Shown here: positions 1 through 5,589 of the stretch, piece by piece
How positions within the stretch are numbered: the stretch's first letter is position 1
Layout of the letters: every line of letters starts with the position of its first letter
NCBI GenBank assembly: GCA_003538495.1
Contig: DPSD01000453.1
Span: forward strand, 1-6,298
Reading direction: 5' to 3'
DNA: 6,298 nucleotides
Origin: Accumulibacter sp.
GTDB taxonomy: Bacteria; Pseudomonadota; Gammaproteobacteria; Burkholderiales; Rhodocyclaceae
Notes under the pieces: generated by a model
The model's database searches: none
Told to the model about the DNA's origin: nothing
Seen by the model: the letters and a program-made list of their open reading frames with translations, nothing else
Position numbers and translations under genes: made by a program

Positions 1-943
1 TGCCGATACCGCCGACCTGTGCTGCCAGTGCGTCGGAAATGTAATCACCGTTCAGGTTGGTGGTACAGATCACGTCGTATTCCGCCGGGCGCAGCAGGAT
101 TTGCTGCAGGAAGGCATCGGCGATCGAGTCCTTGATGATGATGCCGTTCGGGAGCTTGAGCCAGGGTCCACCGTCGATCTCGACACCGCCGAACTCGTTC
201 TTGGCCAGCGCGTAGGACCAGTCACGGAAGGCACCTTCGGTGAACTTCATGATGTTGCCCTTGTGCACAATGGTCACCGAGCGGCGCTTGTTGGCAATCG
301 CGTACTTGATCGCAGCGCGCACCAGGCGCTCGGTACCGTCCTTCGAAATCGGCTTGATGCCGATGCCGGAAGTGGCCGGGAAGCGGATCTTCTTGACCCC
401 CATCTCTTCCTGCAGGAACTTGATGACCTTGCTGCAGCCATCCGAACCAGCTTCCCATTCGATGCCGGCGTAGATGTCCTCGGTGTTTTCGCGGAAGATC
501 ACCATATTGGTCTTCGAGGGATCCTTGAGCGGCGAGGGGACGCCGCGGAAGTACTGGATCGGACGGACGCACTGGTAGAGGTCGAGTTCCTGGCGCAGTG
601 CCACATTCAGCGAACGGATGCCGCCACCGACCGGGGTGGTCATCGGCCCCTTGATCGAAACAGAGTATTCCTTGAGCGTATCGAGCGTTTCTGCCGACAA
701 CCAAACATCGGAACCGTACATCTGGGTCGACTTCTCGCCCGCGTAGACTTCCATCCAGGCGATCTTCTTCTGGCCACCGTAGGCCTTGGCGACGGCCGCG
801 TCGACGACCTTGATCATCACCGGCGTAATGTCGATGCCAATACCGTCGCCTTCGATGAACGGGATGATCGGGTTATCCGGGATAGCTTGTCCCGGAATGA
901 TTTTCTGGCCGCCTTGTGGGACTTTGATCAGACTTGCGCTCAT
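1..943 (-). CDS. icd: NADP-type isocitrate dehydrogenase, N-terminal 314 residues (C-terminus outside window)
   Basis: Catalyses oxidative decarboxylation of isocitrate to 2-oxoglutarate in the cytoplasmic TCA cycle. The reverse-strand translation starts [15 protein letters not shown] and follows E. coli Icd closely along its whole visible length. Substrate-site residues are intact: Ser111, Asn113 and Arg117 in [13 protein letters not shown], then Arg127, Arg151 and Tyr158 ([10 protein letters not shown]), Lys228 (VHKGNIMK), and the metal-binding Asp276, Asp300 and Asp304 ([17 protein letters not shown]). Ser111 corresponds to E. coli Ser113, the residue phosphorylated by AceK, whose gene lies divergently next door. 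Relative to E. coli there is a short deletion of about five residues near 263-270. The ATG at 941-943 has a GGAG ribosome binding site 5 nt upstream. About 100 C-terminal residues are missing because the window ends, including the residues that set NADP versus NAD preference. The NADP call therefore rests on subfamily similarity. Confidence 0.97.
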   Translation of the reverse strand, partial: MSASLIKVPQGGQKIIPGQAIPDNPIIPFIEGDGIGIDITPVMIKVVDAAVAKAYGGQKKIAWMEVYAGEKSTQMYGSDVWLSAETLDTLKEYSVSIKGPMTTPVGGGIRSLNVALRQELDLYQCVRPIQYFRGVPSPLKDPSKTNMVIFRENTEDIYAGIEWEAGSDGCSKVIKFLQEEMGVKKIRFPATSGIGIKPISKDGTERLVRAAIKYAIANKRRSVTIVHKGNIMKFTEGAFRDWSYALAKNEFGGVEIDGGPWLKLPNGIIIKDSIADAFLQQILLRPAEYDVICTTNLNGDYISDALAAQVGGIG

Positions 944-948
944 GCCAA

Positions 949-952
949 CTCC
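949..952 (-). promoter_or_regulatory. Ribosome binding site of icd
   Basis: On the minus strand, GGAG lies 5 nt before the ATG at 943, supporting that start. It agrees with the alignment to the N-terminus of known Icd proteins. Confidence 0.75.
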
Positions 953-1102
953 ATATAGTGTGGTTTGGTTGTATTCCATGCGGGGGTCGGCACCGGCGCC
1001 TGGCAGCGCCTGTGGTGCTTCGGGACCTGCGTAGTGGACGATGCTGCGTACGTGGGCACGAAGGACTTGTCGGAAGCAAATTCTCCTGCGGCACCGCACG
1101 CG

Positions 1103-1108
1103 ATTATG
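1103..1108 (-). promoter_or_regulatory. Candidate -10 element for icd
   Basis: Read on the minus strand, this is CATAAT (5 of 6 to TATAAT). The hexamer 17 nt upstream of it is TGGCAA, a poor match to TTGACA. If it is used, the icd transcript would have a leader of roughly 150 nt. The inverted repeat at 1111-1129 falls between the two elements. The case is weak. Confidence 0.25.
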
Positions 1109-1110
1109 GC

Positions 1111-1129
1111 GCAAATTCAAGCCATTTGC
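1111..1129. repeat. Inverted repeat, possible operator
   Basis: Arms GCAAAT (1111-1116) and ATTTGC (1124-1129) are separated by 7 nt (TCAAGCC). It is one of the few A/T-rich patches in this GC-rich intergenic region. It lies just upstream, in the icd direction, of the CATAAT box. The arrangement fits a repressor or activator site for icd or for both divergent genes, but the regulator is unknown and the repeat is short enough to be chance. Confidence 0.3.
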
Positions 1130-1234
1130 CAGCTTGTTGAGGGTGGTATAGGTTGGCGGTGGCGGTGTGCTCGGCACATTTCCGGACCTCCCGCGCGGTG
1201 GCCGGAGCTTGGTGCGGCGCAGCAGCGCGGGTGC

Positions 1235-1240
1235 TACAAT
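1235..1240 (+). promoter_or_regulatory. Candidate -10 element for aceK
   Basis: TACAAT (5 of 6 to TATAAT) lies 30 nt before the aceK ATG, within the string GTGCTACAATCGCC. It predicts a short leader of about 24 nt. A TTGGTG hexamer at 1209-1214 is 20 nt upstream, which is too far for a standard -35, so the promoter would be weak or activator-dependent. Confidence 0.4.
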
Positions 1241-1270
1241 CGCCGCACGTCAGACCTGCCGGCCCGCCCC

Positions 1271-3022
1271 ATGGACATTTCCACTACCGAGAACGTGCTC
1301 GCCCAGCGCATTGCCGAGGCGATGATCGATGGCTTCAACCGGCACTATCAGCTGATCCGTCGTTACGGTCGAGAAGCCAAGGAACTCTTCGAAGCCGCCG
1401 ACTGGAAGGGCGTGCATGTGGCCGTCCGCGAGCGAATCCGTTCGTACGACGAGCGGGTCACCGAGACCGCCGACCTCCTTGCTGCCGATTTCGGTGCCGC
1501 GTCGATCGACGACGCGACCTGGCAGCAGTTGAAGCTGTTCTACATTGGGCACCTGATCAACCACAAGCAGCCTGAACTCGCCGAGACCTTCTTCAACTCG
1601 GTGTGTTCGAAGATCCTGCACCGCACTTACTTCAACAACGACTACATTTTCGCCCGCCCGGCGGCGTCGACCGAGTACATCCAGTCCGACCCGCCGACCT
1701 ACCGCAGCTATTATCCGATGCAGCTTGGCCTGCGCGCGACGATCCGGCAGGTGATCCAGGACTTCGCGTGGCAAAGACCCTTCGAGGACCTCGACCGCGA
1801 CGTCGACTTCGTCATGCGCACCGCCGAGAAGCGCCTCGGCGAGTGGCCAGAGGCGGAGGCCAACGCGCAGATCCAGGTCCTGCACTCGGCGTTCTATCGC
1901 AACAAGGGCGCCTACGTCTTCGGCAAGGCCATCAACGGGCATCACGAATTTGCCTTCGCCGTACCGGTACTGCATACCCCGGAAGGCAAACTGGTCCTCG
2001 ACACGATTCTGCTCGACCGCTGGCTGATCAGCGTCCTGTTCTCGTTGTCGCGGGCCTATTTCATGGTCGACATGGAAGTTCCCTCGGGCTATGTCCAGTT
2101 CCTGCGCAGCTTCATGCCGAACAAGCACCAATCCGAGTTGTACACCATGCTGGGCCTTGGCAAACAGGGCAAGACGCTGTTTTTTCGCGACTTCAAGCAG
2201 CACCTTCGGCATTCAGCTGACCAGTTCATTATCGCGCCGGGAATCGCCGGGCTGGTGATGCTGGTATTTACGCTGCCCTCGTACCCCTACGTCTTCAAGC
2301 TGATCAAGGACGTCTTCGGCGCTTCCAAGGATATGGATCGTGAGACCGTCAAGCGCAAGTACCTGCTGGTCAAGCAGGTGGACCGCGTCGGCCGGATGGC
2401 AGATACGCTCGAGTTTTCGCATGCGGCGCTACCGAAGGCGCGCTTCTCGGCCGAACTCCTCGAAGCGCTGTACACCCTGGCGCCGTCGCTGATCGAGGAA
2501 GACGGCAGCGACCTGGTGATCAAGCACCTGTACATCGAACGCCGTCTGACGCCCTTGAACATCTATCTCGATGCGGCGACACCGGAGCAGATCGACCACG
2601 CCGTGCTCGAGTACGGCAGCGCCATCCGCGAACTGGCCTGCGCCAACATCTTCCCCGGCGACATGCTGTGGAAGAACTTCGGCGTGACCCGTTACGACCG
2701 CGTCGTGTTCTACGACTACGACGAAATCGAATACATGACCGACACCAACTTCCGGGTCATTCCGGAAGCGCCGTACCCGGAAATGGAGATGTCCGGCGAG
2801 CCGTGGTATTCGGTGGGCCGGCACGACGTCTTCCCCGAGGAGTTCGCCAGTTTCCTGCTCGGTTCGCCTAAGGTCCGCTCGGCTTTCCTCAAGTACCACC
2901 GCGATTTGCTGAGCGTCAGCTTCTGGAAGAAGGCACAGGAAAACATCCGCGCCGGGCATGTCGAGGATTTTTTCCCCTATCCCGAAGATCTGCGTTTCTG
3001 CAAGACGTTCGCAGCCACCTGA
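1271..3022 (+). CDS. aceK: Isocitrate dehydrogenase kinase/phosphatase
   Basis: Bifunctional cytoplasmic enzyme that phosphorylates and dephosphorylates the active-site serine of Icd. It thereby diverts isocitrate into the glyoxylate bypass during growth on acetate or fatty acids. The 583-residue product is close to the E. coli length (578). The N-terminal regulatory half is helical (about 1-310). The kinase-like half carries the AceK nucleotide loop APGIAGLVM (322-330), the ATP-binding lysine at 343 in VFKLIKD (E. coli Lys336), catalytic Asp464 in FPGDMLWKNFGVTR (E. coli Asp457), and Asp482/Asp484 in VVFYDYDEIEYM (E. coli Asp475/Asp477). The constant offset of seven residues shows an intact core. 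The ATG at 1271 is chosen because MDISTTENVLAQRIAEAMIDGF aligns with AceK N-termini; a later ATG at 1322 would cut this off. The C-rich leader shows no Shine-Dalgarno sequence. The gene is divergent from icd, and aceA and aceB are not in view. Confidence 0.97.
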   Translation: MDISTTENVLAQRIAEAMIDGFNRHYQLIRRYGREAKELFEAADWKGVHVAVRERIRSYDERVTETADLLAADFGAASIDDATWQQLKLFYIGHLINHKQPELAETFFNSVCSKILHRTYFNNDYIFARPAASTEYIQSDPPTYRSYYPMQLGLRATIRQVIQDFAWQRPFEDLDRDVDFVMRTAEKRLGEWPEAEANAQIQVLHSAFYRNKGAYVFGKAINGHHEFAFAVPVLHTPEGKLVLDTILLDRWLISVLFSLSRAYFMVDMEVPSGYVQFLRSFMPNKHQSELYTMLGLGKQGKTLFFRDFKQHLRHSADQFIIAPGIAGLVMLVFTLPSYPYVFKLIKDVFGASKDMDRETVKRKYLLVKQVDRVGRMADTLEFSHAALPKARFSAELLEALYTLAPSLIEEDGSDLVIKHLYIERRLTPLNIYLDAATPEQIDHAVLEYGSAIRELACANIFPGDMLWKNFGVTRYDRVVFYDYDEIEYMTDTNFRVIPEAPYPEMEMSGEPWYSVGRHDVFPEEFASFLLGSPKVRSAFLKYHRDLLSVSFWKKAQENIRAGHVEDFFPYPEDLRFCKTFAAT

Positions 3023-3026
3023 GCCG

Positions 3027-3065
3027 GCGGCGATGGCCGCTCCATGCCGCGGTCGGCAATTCTCC
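3027..3065 (+). terminator. Possible weak terminator after aceK
   Basis: Two small GC hairpins follow the aceK stop. GCGGC-GATG-GCCGC occupies 3027-3040 and TGCCG-CGGT-CGGCA occupies 3045-3058. The second is followed by ATTCTCCTT, which is only moderately T-rich. This could attenuate aceK readthrough into the next gene, but it lacks the long U tract of a strong intrinsic terminator. Confidence 0.3.
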
Positions 3066-3071
3066 TTCAGC

Positions 3072-3077
3072 TATAAT
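3072..3077 (+). promoter_or_regulatory. -10 element (TATAAT) for the adenosyltransferase gene
   Basis: A perfect TATAAT lies 31 nt before the ATG at 3109 within an unusually A/T-rich patch (3071-3096). The -35 position (around 3049-3054) reads GCGGTC, which is not a recognisable hexamer. The exact -10 match and its placement suggest that this gene and the next can be transcribed independently of aceK. Confidence 0.5.
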
Positions 3078-3096
3078 CGCTCTTTATTTCTTGATC

Positions 3097-3101
3097 AGGA
3101 A
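3097..3101 (+). promoter_or_regulatory. Ribosome binding site deciding the 3109 start
   Basis: AGGAA lies 7 nt before ATG 3109. An in-frame TTG at 3091 would put this ribosome binding site inside the coding region and has none of its own, so ATG 3109 is preferred. Confidence 0.75.
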
Positions 3102-3108
3102 CGCCAGC

Positions 3109-3669
3109 ATGGGCCACCGTCTTTCTAAAATCGTCACCCGTACCGGTGACGCCGGCACGACCGGTCTCGGCGACGGCACGCGGGTGGCCAAGGATAGCTT
3201 GCGCATCGAGACCATGGGTCAGGTCGACGAGCTCAATTCGACGGTCGGCCTGCTGCTGACCGAAGACCTGCCCGACGATATCCGGCAGGCGCTGACCGGC
3301 ATTCAGCACGACCTTTTCGATCTTGGGGGTGAATTGTGCATCCCGGGGATGAACATGATCTCCGAGGCGCAGGTCAGCCGACTCGAAGGCCTGGTCGAGC
3401 AGTTCAACGACGATCTTTCGCCGCTCAAGGACTTCATTCTGCCGGGCGGCACGCGGGCAGCTGCCGTCGCGCATGTGGCGCGGACGGTCTGCCGTCGCGC
3501 CGAGCGCCAGATCGTGCATCTGGCGGCCACCGAGCAGGTTTCCGACTTCGCCCGCAAGTACCTGAACCGTCTGTCGGATCTGATGTTTGTTCTGGGCCGT
3601 GCGCTGAACAAGGCGGGCGGGCGAGGCGACGTGCTCTGGGTCCAAGGGAAAAATCGCGGCGGCGACTGA
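3109..3669 (+). CDS. ATP:cob(I)alamin adenosyltransferase, PduO type
   Basis: Transfers the 5'-deoxyadenosyl group of ATP to the cobalt of cob(I)alamin, giving coenzyme B12 for adenosylcobalamin-dependent mutases and related enzymes. The 186-residue protein has the PduO-family N-terminal ATP site TRTGDAGTTGLGDGTRVAKD (10-29), followed by GQVDELNSTVG (37-47). The conserved helix ARTVCRRAERQ (124-134) and the YLNRLSDLMFVLGRALN signature (151-167) are also present. The family works as a helical trimer with the active site between subunits. It starts at ATG 3109 with AGGAA 7 nt upstream. It lies 86 bp after aceK behind its own TATAAT, and the next gene begins 50 bp downstream, probably in the same transcript. 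No other cobalamin gene is present, so the B12-dependent enzyme it serves cannot be named. The family also includes MMAB-like names; I leave the symbol open. Confidence 0.93.
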   Translation: MGHRLSKIVTRTGDAGTTGLGDGTRVAKDSLRIETMGQVDELNSTVGLLLTEDLPDDIRQALTGIQHDLFDLGGELCIPGMNMISEAQVSRLEGLVEQFNDDLSPLKDFILPGGTRAAAVAHVARTVCRRAERQIVHLAATEQVSDFARKYLNRLSDLMFVLGRALNKAGGRGDVLWVQGKNRGGD

Positions 3670-3705
3670 GCACGGGCTGCCGCCGGGCACGGGCCACAAT
3701 TCTCT

Positions 3706-3712
3706 GAGGGGG
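3706..3712 (+). promoter_or_regulatory. Strong ribosome binding site of the 185-aa ORF
   Basis: GAGGGGG lies 7 nt before ATG 3720. This supports the start and argues that this unrecognised ORF is actually translated. Confidence 0.7.
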
Positions 3713-3719
3713 TTTTGCC

Positions 3720-4277
3720 ATGGCGATCAATATTACAGTCATCACCACCGCCAACCGCGCGCGGCGCTTCGTGCAGGCCGACGGCGCGGCTATCGAGCCG
3801 ATCGTCGACAGCCTCAATCGCAGCAGTCAACTGTTCGCTGGCAAGCCGCTGATCATCGGTTCGGCGGCTCACACCGAAGTGTTCTCGACGGCTTCGGTGG
3901 CTTGTGTGGAATTTGAAACCGACGGCGACTTGAGCGATCACATGGCCAGTCCGATGAACCTGGTGCTGACCGCGTTGTCGCCACAGGAACTGACGGTGCC
4001 GTTCGAAGGTGTCATCGAGGGCGAGCACTTCAAGGTGCGCATCGACTTCTTCTTCACCGGTGGCTACGTGCTCCATACCCGTGCCGAAGGTGTTCGCAAG
4101 GCGGTGCTGGCCGAGCGCCTGATGAACCTGACCAGTTTCCTTGAGCGTCCGGTGATGAATTACCGGCTGCCGCAAGGCGGCATCGGACTGATGAACCCGC
4201 ACGCCATCAGCCGCTTCCTGGTTACTCCCGGAGTCGCTGACCTGCCGCGTGACGCCTGGCTGGCAGAGCCGGCGTAG
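3720..4277 (+). CDS. Conserved-looking hypothetical protein, function unknown
   Basis: I do not recognise this 185-residue protein. It starts MAINITVITTANRARRFVQ and has no signal peptide and no membrane segment, so it should be cytoplasmic. Residues 1-60 mix short strands with a helix. Residues 60-125 look strand-rich, with alternating hydrophobic residues (ELTVPFEGVIEGEHFKVRID and FFFTGGYVLHTR). Residues 125-145 look helical (VRKAVLAERLMNLTSFLE). The tail (145-185) contains PQGGIGLMNPHAISRFLVTP. It has only one cysteine (Cys62) and no obvious catalytic or metal-binding motif. Codon usage is GC-rich at third positions like its neighbours, and GAGGGGG precedes the ATG, so it is very likely a real gene. 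It follows the cobalamin adenosyltransferase by 50 bp with no clear terminator between, suggesting co-transcription. That proximity alone does not establish a B12-related role. Confidence 0.85.
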   Translation: MAINITVITTANRARRFVQADGAAIEPIVDSLNRSSQLFAGKPLIIGSAAHTEVFSTASVACVEFETDGDLSDHMASPMNLVLTALSPQELTVPFEGVIEGEHFKVRIDFFFTGGYVLHTRAEGVRKAVLAERLMNLTSFLERPVMNYRLPQGGIGLMNPHAISRFLVTPGVADLPRDAWLAEPA

Positions 4278-4298
4278 GGCGGTGGGGTGGCCAAGCAT

Positions 4299-4340
4299 CA
4301 AGGCAGCGAGCAAGGCAGCGAGCAAGGCAGCGAGCAAGGC
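4299..4340. repeat. 12-bp tandem repeat, 3.5 copies
   Basis: Three exact copies of CAAGGCAGCGAG (4299-4310, 4311-4322, 4323-4334) are followed by a half copy CAAGGC (4335-4340). The copies are identical, which suggests recent slippage or expansion. It lies in non-coding DNA 22 bp after the stop of the 185-aa ORF. Because the unit is a multiple of three, it reads open in several frames (for example Ala-Ala-Ser-Lys repeats), but no supported gene covers it. Confidence 0.9.
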
Positions 4341-4381
4341 GGCCGCTGGTCAATCACCGTGCTGTCGCTGCGTAATTGGCT

Positions 4382-4431
4382 TTCCCGTTGCGCTCAGCGG
4401 ACGATGTGATTCTTTAAAGAGCACACGGGAA
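4382..4431. repeat. Nested inverted repeat with central TCTTTAAAGA palindrome
   Basis: Outer arms TTCCCGT (4382-4388) and ACGGGAA (4425-4431) are perfect inverted copies. They enclose a small hairpin CGCT-C-AGCG (4391-4399) and a perfect 10-bp palindrome TCTTTAAAGA (4411-4420). The block sits about 110 bp before the DUF4124 start, which suits an operator or a structured leader. No known binding-site consensus was recognised. Confidence 0.5.
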
Positions 4432-4530
4432 TGCCAGTCGGTTTGGTCTGCTGATCTTGGGGTCGTAACCGAATGAGTTTGAGTGTCAGAACTGACCTCG
4501 TTTTCGTCACGCCGGCCATGATTCGCGGCG

Positions 4531-4534
4531 GGAG
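4531..4534 (+). promoter_or_regulatory. Ribosome binding site favouring the GTG 4542 start
   Basis: GGAG (part of GGGAG) lies 7 nt before GTG 4542, the best Shine-Dalgarno match near any possible start of this frame. The upstream ATG at 4518 has no ribosome binding site, and the ATG at 4473 has only a loose GGGGT 9 nt upstream. Confidence 0.6.
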
Positions 4535-4541
4535 AAGCACG

Positions 4542-5282
4542 GTGCGATCATGTCTTGGTCTAGCTCTTGTGTTGGCGCTGCTGGGCAGCGTGCATGCGCA
4601 AAGCGTGTACCGGTGGACGGATCAGCAGGGCCGGGTTCATTACAGCGATGCGCCTTCAGACACCGTCAACGCGACAGTGATCGAGTGTCCCCCGCCGCCA
4701 ACGCCCCAACAGCTAGAAGACGCGCAGCAGCGAATACGCCGCGAGCAACAGGCCCTGACGGAAATGCAGGCGCGGCGAAGCACCGCCGACCGCCAGGAAG
4801 GGGTCATCCCGCCGCGCGCGCTCGGTCCTCTGCCAGCAAACGAGACCTCCGGGTACATGCGTACGCGTGGCACCGGCGTCAGCTGCGAGTGGCGCCCCGA
4901 GCGATCGCCTGCCTACGCCTACCGCTTCTCGCTCGCTCTCCAGGTTCACGACGACGTGCCGGTTGGCGCTTTCATTGAAGCGGAGTTCGAGAACCCGCCC
5001 GACGAAGCGCATCCGCTGCTGGCGACGGCGGTGATCGATGTCAGTGGGCCCGGGCAGGTCAAGGTGGTCGATGTTTTCCTGCTCACACCGCTGGTCGACA
5101 CCATCCGCTGCGGAAACCACCGCGTTACCGTCCGCCTCTATCGGAGCAGGCAATCAAGGGAACTGCTAGGTACTCATCAGCAGCTGATCCAGTCGCGTTT
5201 CGACTCTGCCCTGTGGACCGCTCTCGGGAAGAACGCCTTCGACTACCTGCAGCGGAATGGTCATGTGTGCCCCTACCCGTGA
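4542..5282 (+). CDS. Secreted DUF4124 domain protein, function unknown
   Basis: Predicted exported protein of 246 residues from GTG 4542. The N-terminus reads as a compact signal peptide: RSC, a hydrophobic core LGLALVLALLG, then SVHA|QS, with cleavage probably after Ala19. The DUF4124 motif follows at once (VYRWTDQQGRVHYSDAP, 22-38). This short domain is common at the N-terminus of periplasmic or envelope proteins in beta- and gammaproteobacteria. Next come a proline run (50-53) and a charged Gln/Arg-rich helix, possibly coiled coil (56-80). A 140-residue C-terminal part appears beta-rich (about 125-200), ends in VCPYP, and is not recognised. The mature part has four cysteines (49, 115, 190, 243), so two disulfides are possible. 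In-frame ATGs at 4473 and 4518 would add 23 or 8 residues ahead of the signal peptide. The function of DUF4124 proteins is not established, and parE downstream offers no clue. Confidence 0.88.
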   Translation: MRSCLGLALVLALLGSVHAQSVYRWTDQQGRVHYSDAPSDTVNATVIECPPPPTPQQLEDAQQRIRREQQALTEMQARRSTADRQEGVIPPRALGPLPANETSGYMRTRGTGVSCEWRPERSPAYAYRFSLALQVHDDVPVGAFIEAEFENPPDEAHPLLATAVIDVSGPGQVKVVDVFLLTPLVDTIRCGNHRVTVRLYRSRQSRELLGTHQQLIQSRFDSALWTALGKNAFDYLQRNGHVCPYP

Positions 5283-5306
5283 CCGAACACTCGTCTTGAG
5301 ATCGCT

Positions 5307-5477
5307 TTAGCCAAGCTCGCTCAACCAGACGAAGCGGGTAGCGGAGTCCGTGGTCAGGGCACTCGCACGGATCTCCTGCAAGGCCGACCGTTGAGCGCGG
5401 AAGGACCTGGGTGCGGCGGCGATCAGGCACTGACGCTTGAGACCACATGGCGGGCGCTTCGGTAGTACACTCCGCAC
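5307..5477 (-). other. Possible small minus-strand ORF or gene remnant (56 codons)
   Basis: From a GTG complementing 5475-5477, the minus strand reads 56 residues, including KRQCLIAAAPRSFRAQRSAL and ending TRFVWLSELG before TAA at 5307-5309. The frame stays open upstream to about 5595 without a good start. By hand count, 42 of 56 third positions are G or C (75%). That is above the 59% I count for the overlapping plus-strand frame, so the minus strand looks more coding-like. There is no recognisable domain or clear ribosome binding site, and the product is basic. It could be a real small gene, a decayed gene end, or part of a dispersed intergenic repeat. Confidence as a gene is low. Confidence 0.22.
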
Positions 5478-5525
5478 CTCGAAACGCCAACGCGCCAGGC
5501 TGCGGCCAGTGCTGCCGACCGGGAC

Positions 5526-5565
5526 GCCTGCAGGGATGCACAGGCACCCCGGTACAGCGCCGGGG
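5526..5565 (+). repeat. Tandem hairpins in the parE leader
   Basis: Two adjacent stems precede parE. GCCTG (5526-5530) pairs with CAGGC (5541-5545) around a 10-nt loop. CCCCGG (5547-5552) pairs perfectly with CCGGGG (5560-5565) around a 7-nt loop. The second stem ends 9 nt before the GGAG at 5575. No T tract follows, so it is not a classic terminator; it may be an RNA structure affecting parE translation, or a trace of a palindromic repeat. Confidence 0.5.
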
Positions 5566-5574
5566 CGGTCTGAT

Positions 5575-5578
5575 GGAG
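5575..5578 (+). promoter_or_regulatory. Ribosome binding site of parE
   Basis: GGAG within TGATGGAGAAA lies 11 nt before ATG 5590. The spacing is slightly long, but the start matches ParE N-termini and no better in-frame start exists. Confidence 0.6.
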
Positions 5579-5589
5579 AAATCAGCGTA

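Larger units (their letters stand above)
944..1270. other. Divergent icd/aceK intergenic region (327 bp)
   Basis: No gene is supported here. The aceK reading frame stays open upstream to position 965, but the translated extension resembles nothing known, and AceK proteins begin at the 1271 start. The region must hold the promoters of both icd (leftward) and aceK (rightward). Visible elements are a TACAAT box on the plus strand (1235-1240), a CATAAT box on the minus strand (1103-1108), and an inverted repeat with arms GCAAAT/ATTTGC at 1111-1129. I see no perfect -35 hexamer for either direction. Confidence 0.6.
4278..4541. other. Intergenic spacer with repeats before the DUF4124 gene
   Basis: This 264-bp stretch separates the hypothetical gene from the DUF4124 gene. 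It contains the 12-bp tandem repeat at 4299-4340 and the nested inverted repeat at 4382-4431. A frame open from 4249 to 4476 crosses it, but that frame starts inside the previous gene and its product is dominated by the repeat, so I do not call it. A weak promoter could be TTGCGC (4388-4393) with TTTAAA (4413-4418) 19 nt later. No clear terminator is visible. Confidence 0.55.
5283..5589. other. Intergenic spacer before parE (307 bp)
   Basis: No well-supported gene lies here. The left part (5296-5324) has TTGAG/CTCAA arms around a 19-nt loop, without a T tract, so it is a poor terminator. A minus-strand frame is open from about 5597 down to a TAA at 5307-5309. On the plus strand, TTGAGA (5437-5442) and TACACT (5466-5471) resemble -35 and -10 boxes, but 23 nt separates them, too many for a normal promoter. 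Two hairpins (5526-5545, 5547-5565) precede the parE ribosome binding site. A plus-strand 47-codon frame (5447-5590) ends in TAA sharing its last A with the parE ATG. Confidence 0.6.

Noticed and set aside
101..958. Plus-strand ORF (285 codons) opposite icd
   Set aside because: Shadow of icd, which aligns with E. coli Icd along its full visible length on the minus strand.
1117..1131. Sigma-54-like promoter on the minus strand (TGGCA then TTGA)
   Set aside because: The -24 part partly fits, but the near-invariant GC of the -12 element is GA here, and the remaining positions match poorly.
965..1270. In-frame upstream extension of aceK (102 extra codons)
   Set aside because: The extension resembles no AceK sequence, the 1271 ATG aligns with known AceK N-termini, and a TACAAT box lies at 1235-1240 within the extension.
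1250..2212. Long minus-strand ORF (320 codons)
   Set aside because: It lies entirely opposite aceK. GC-rich third codon positions suppress stops on the complementary strand, and the translation has no recognisable motif.
3303..4337. Long minus-strand ORF (344 codons)
   Set aside because: It is opposite the adenosyltransferase and the 185-aa gene, both with good ribosome binding sites. Its Leu-Ala-rich start is just the 12-bp repeat read backwards.
4339..4346. GCGGCCGC 8-bp palindrome
   Set aside because: Short GC-only palindromes are expected by chance in DNA this GC-rich, and nothing nearby gives it a role.
4249..4476. 75-codon ORF carrying Ala-Ala-Ser-Lys repeats
   Set aside because: It starts inside the preceding gene with no ribosome binding site, and its distinctive content comes only from the 12-bp tandem repeat. 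Kept as a remark under the repeat finding.
5437..5471. Sigma-70 promoter TTGAGA ... TACACT for parE
   Set aside because: The two hexamers resemble the consensus, but a 23-nt spacer is too long for normal promoter geometry.
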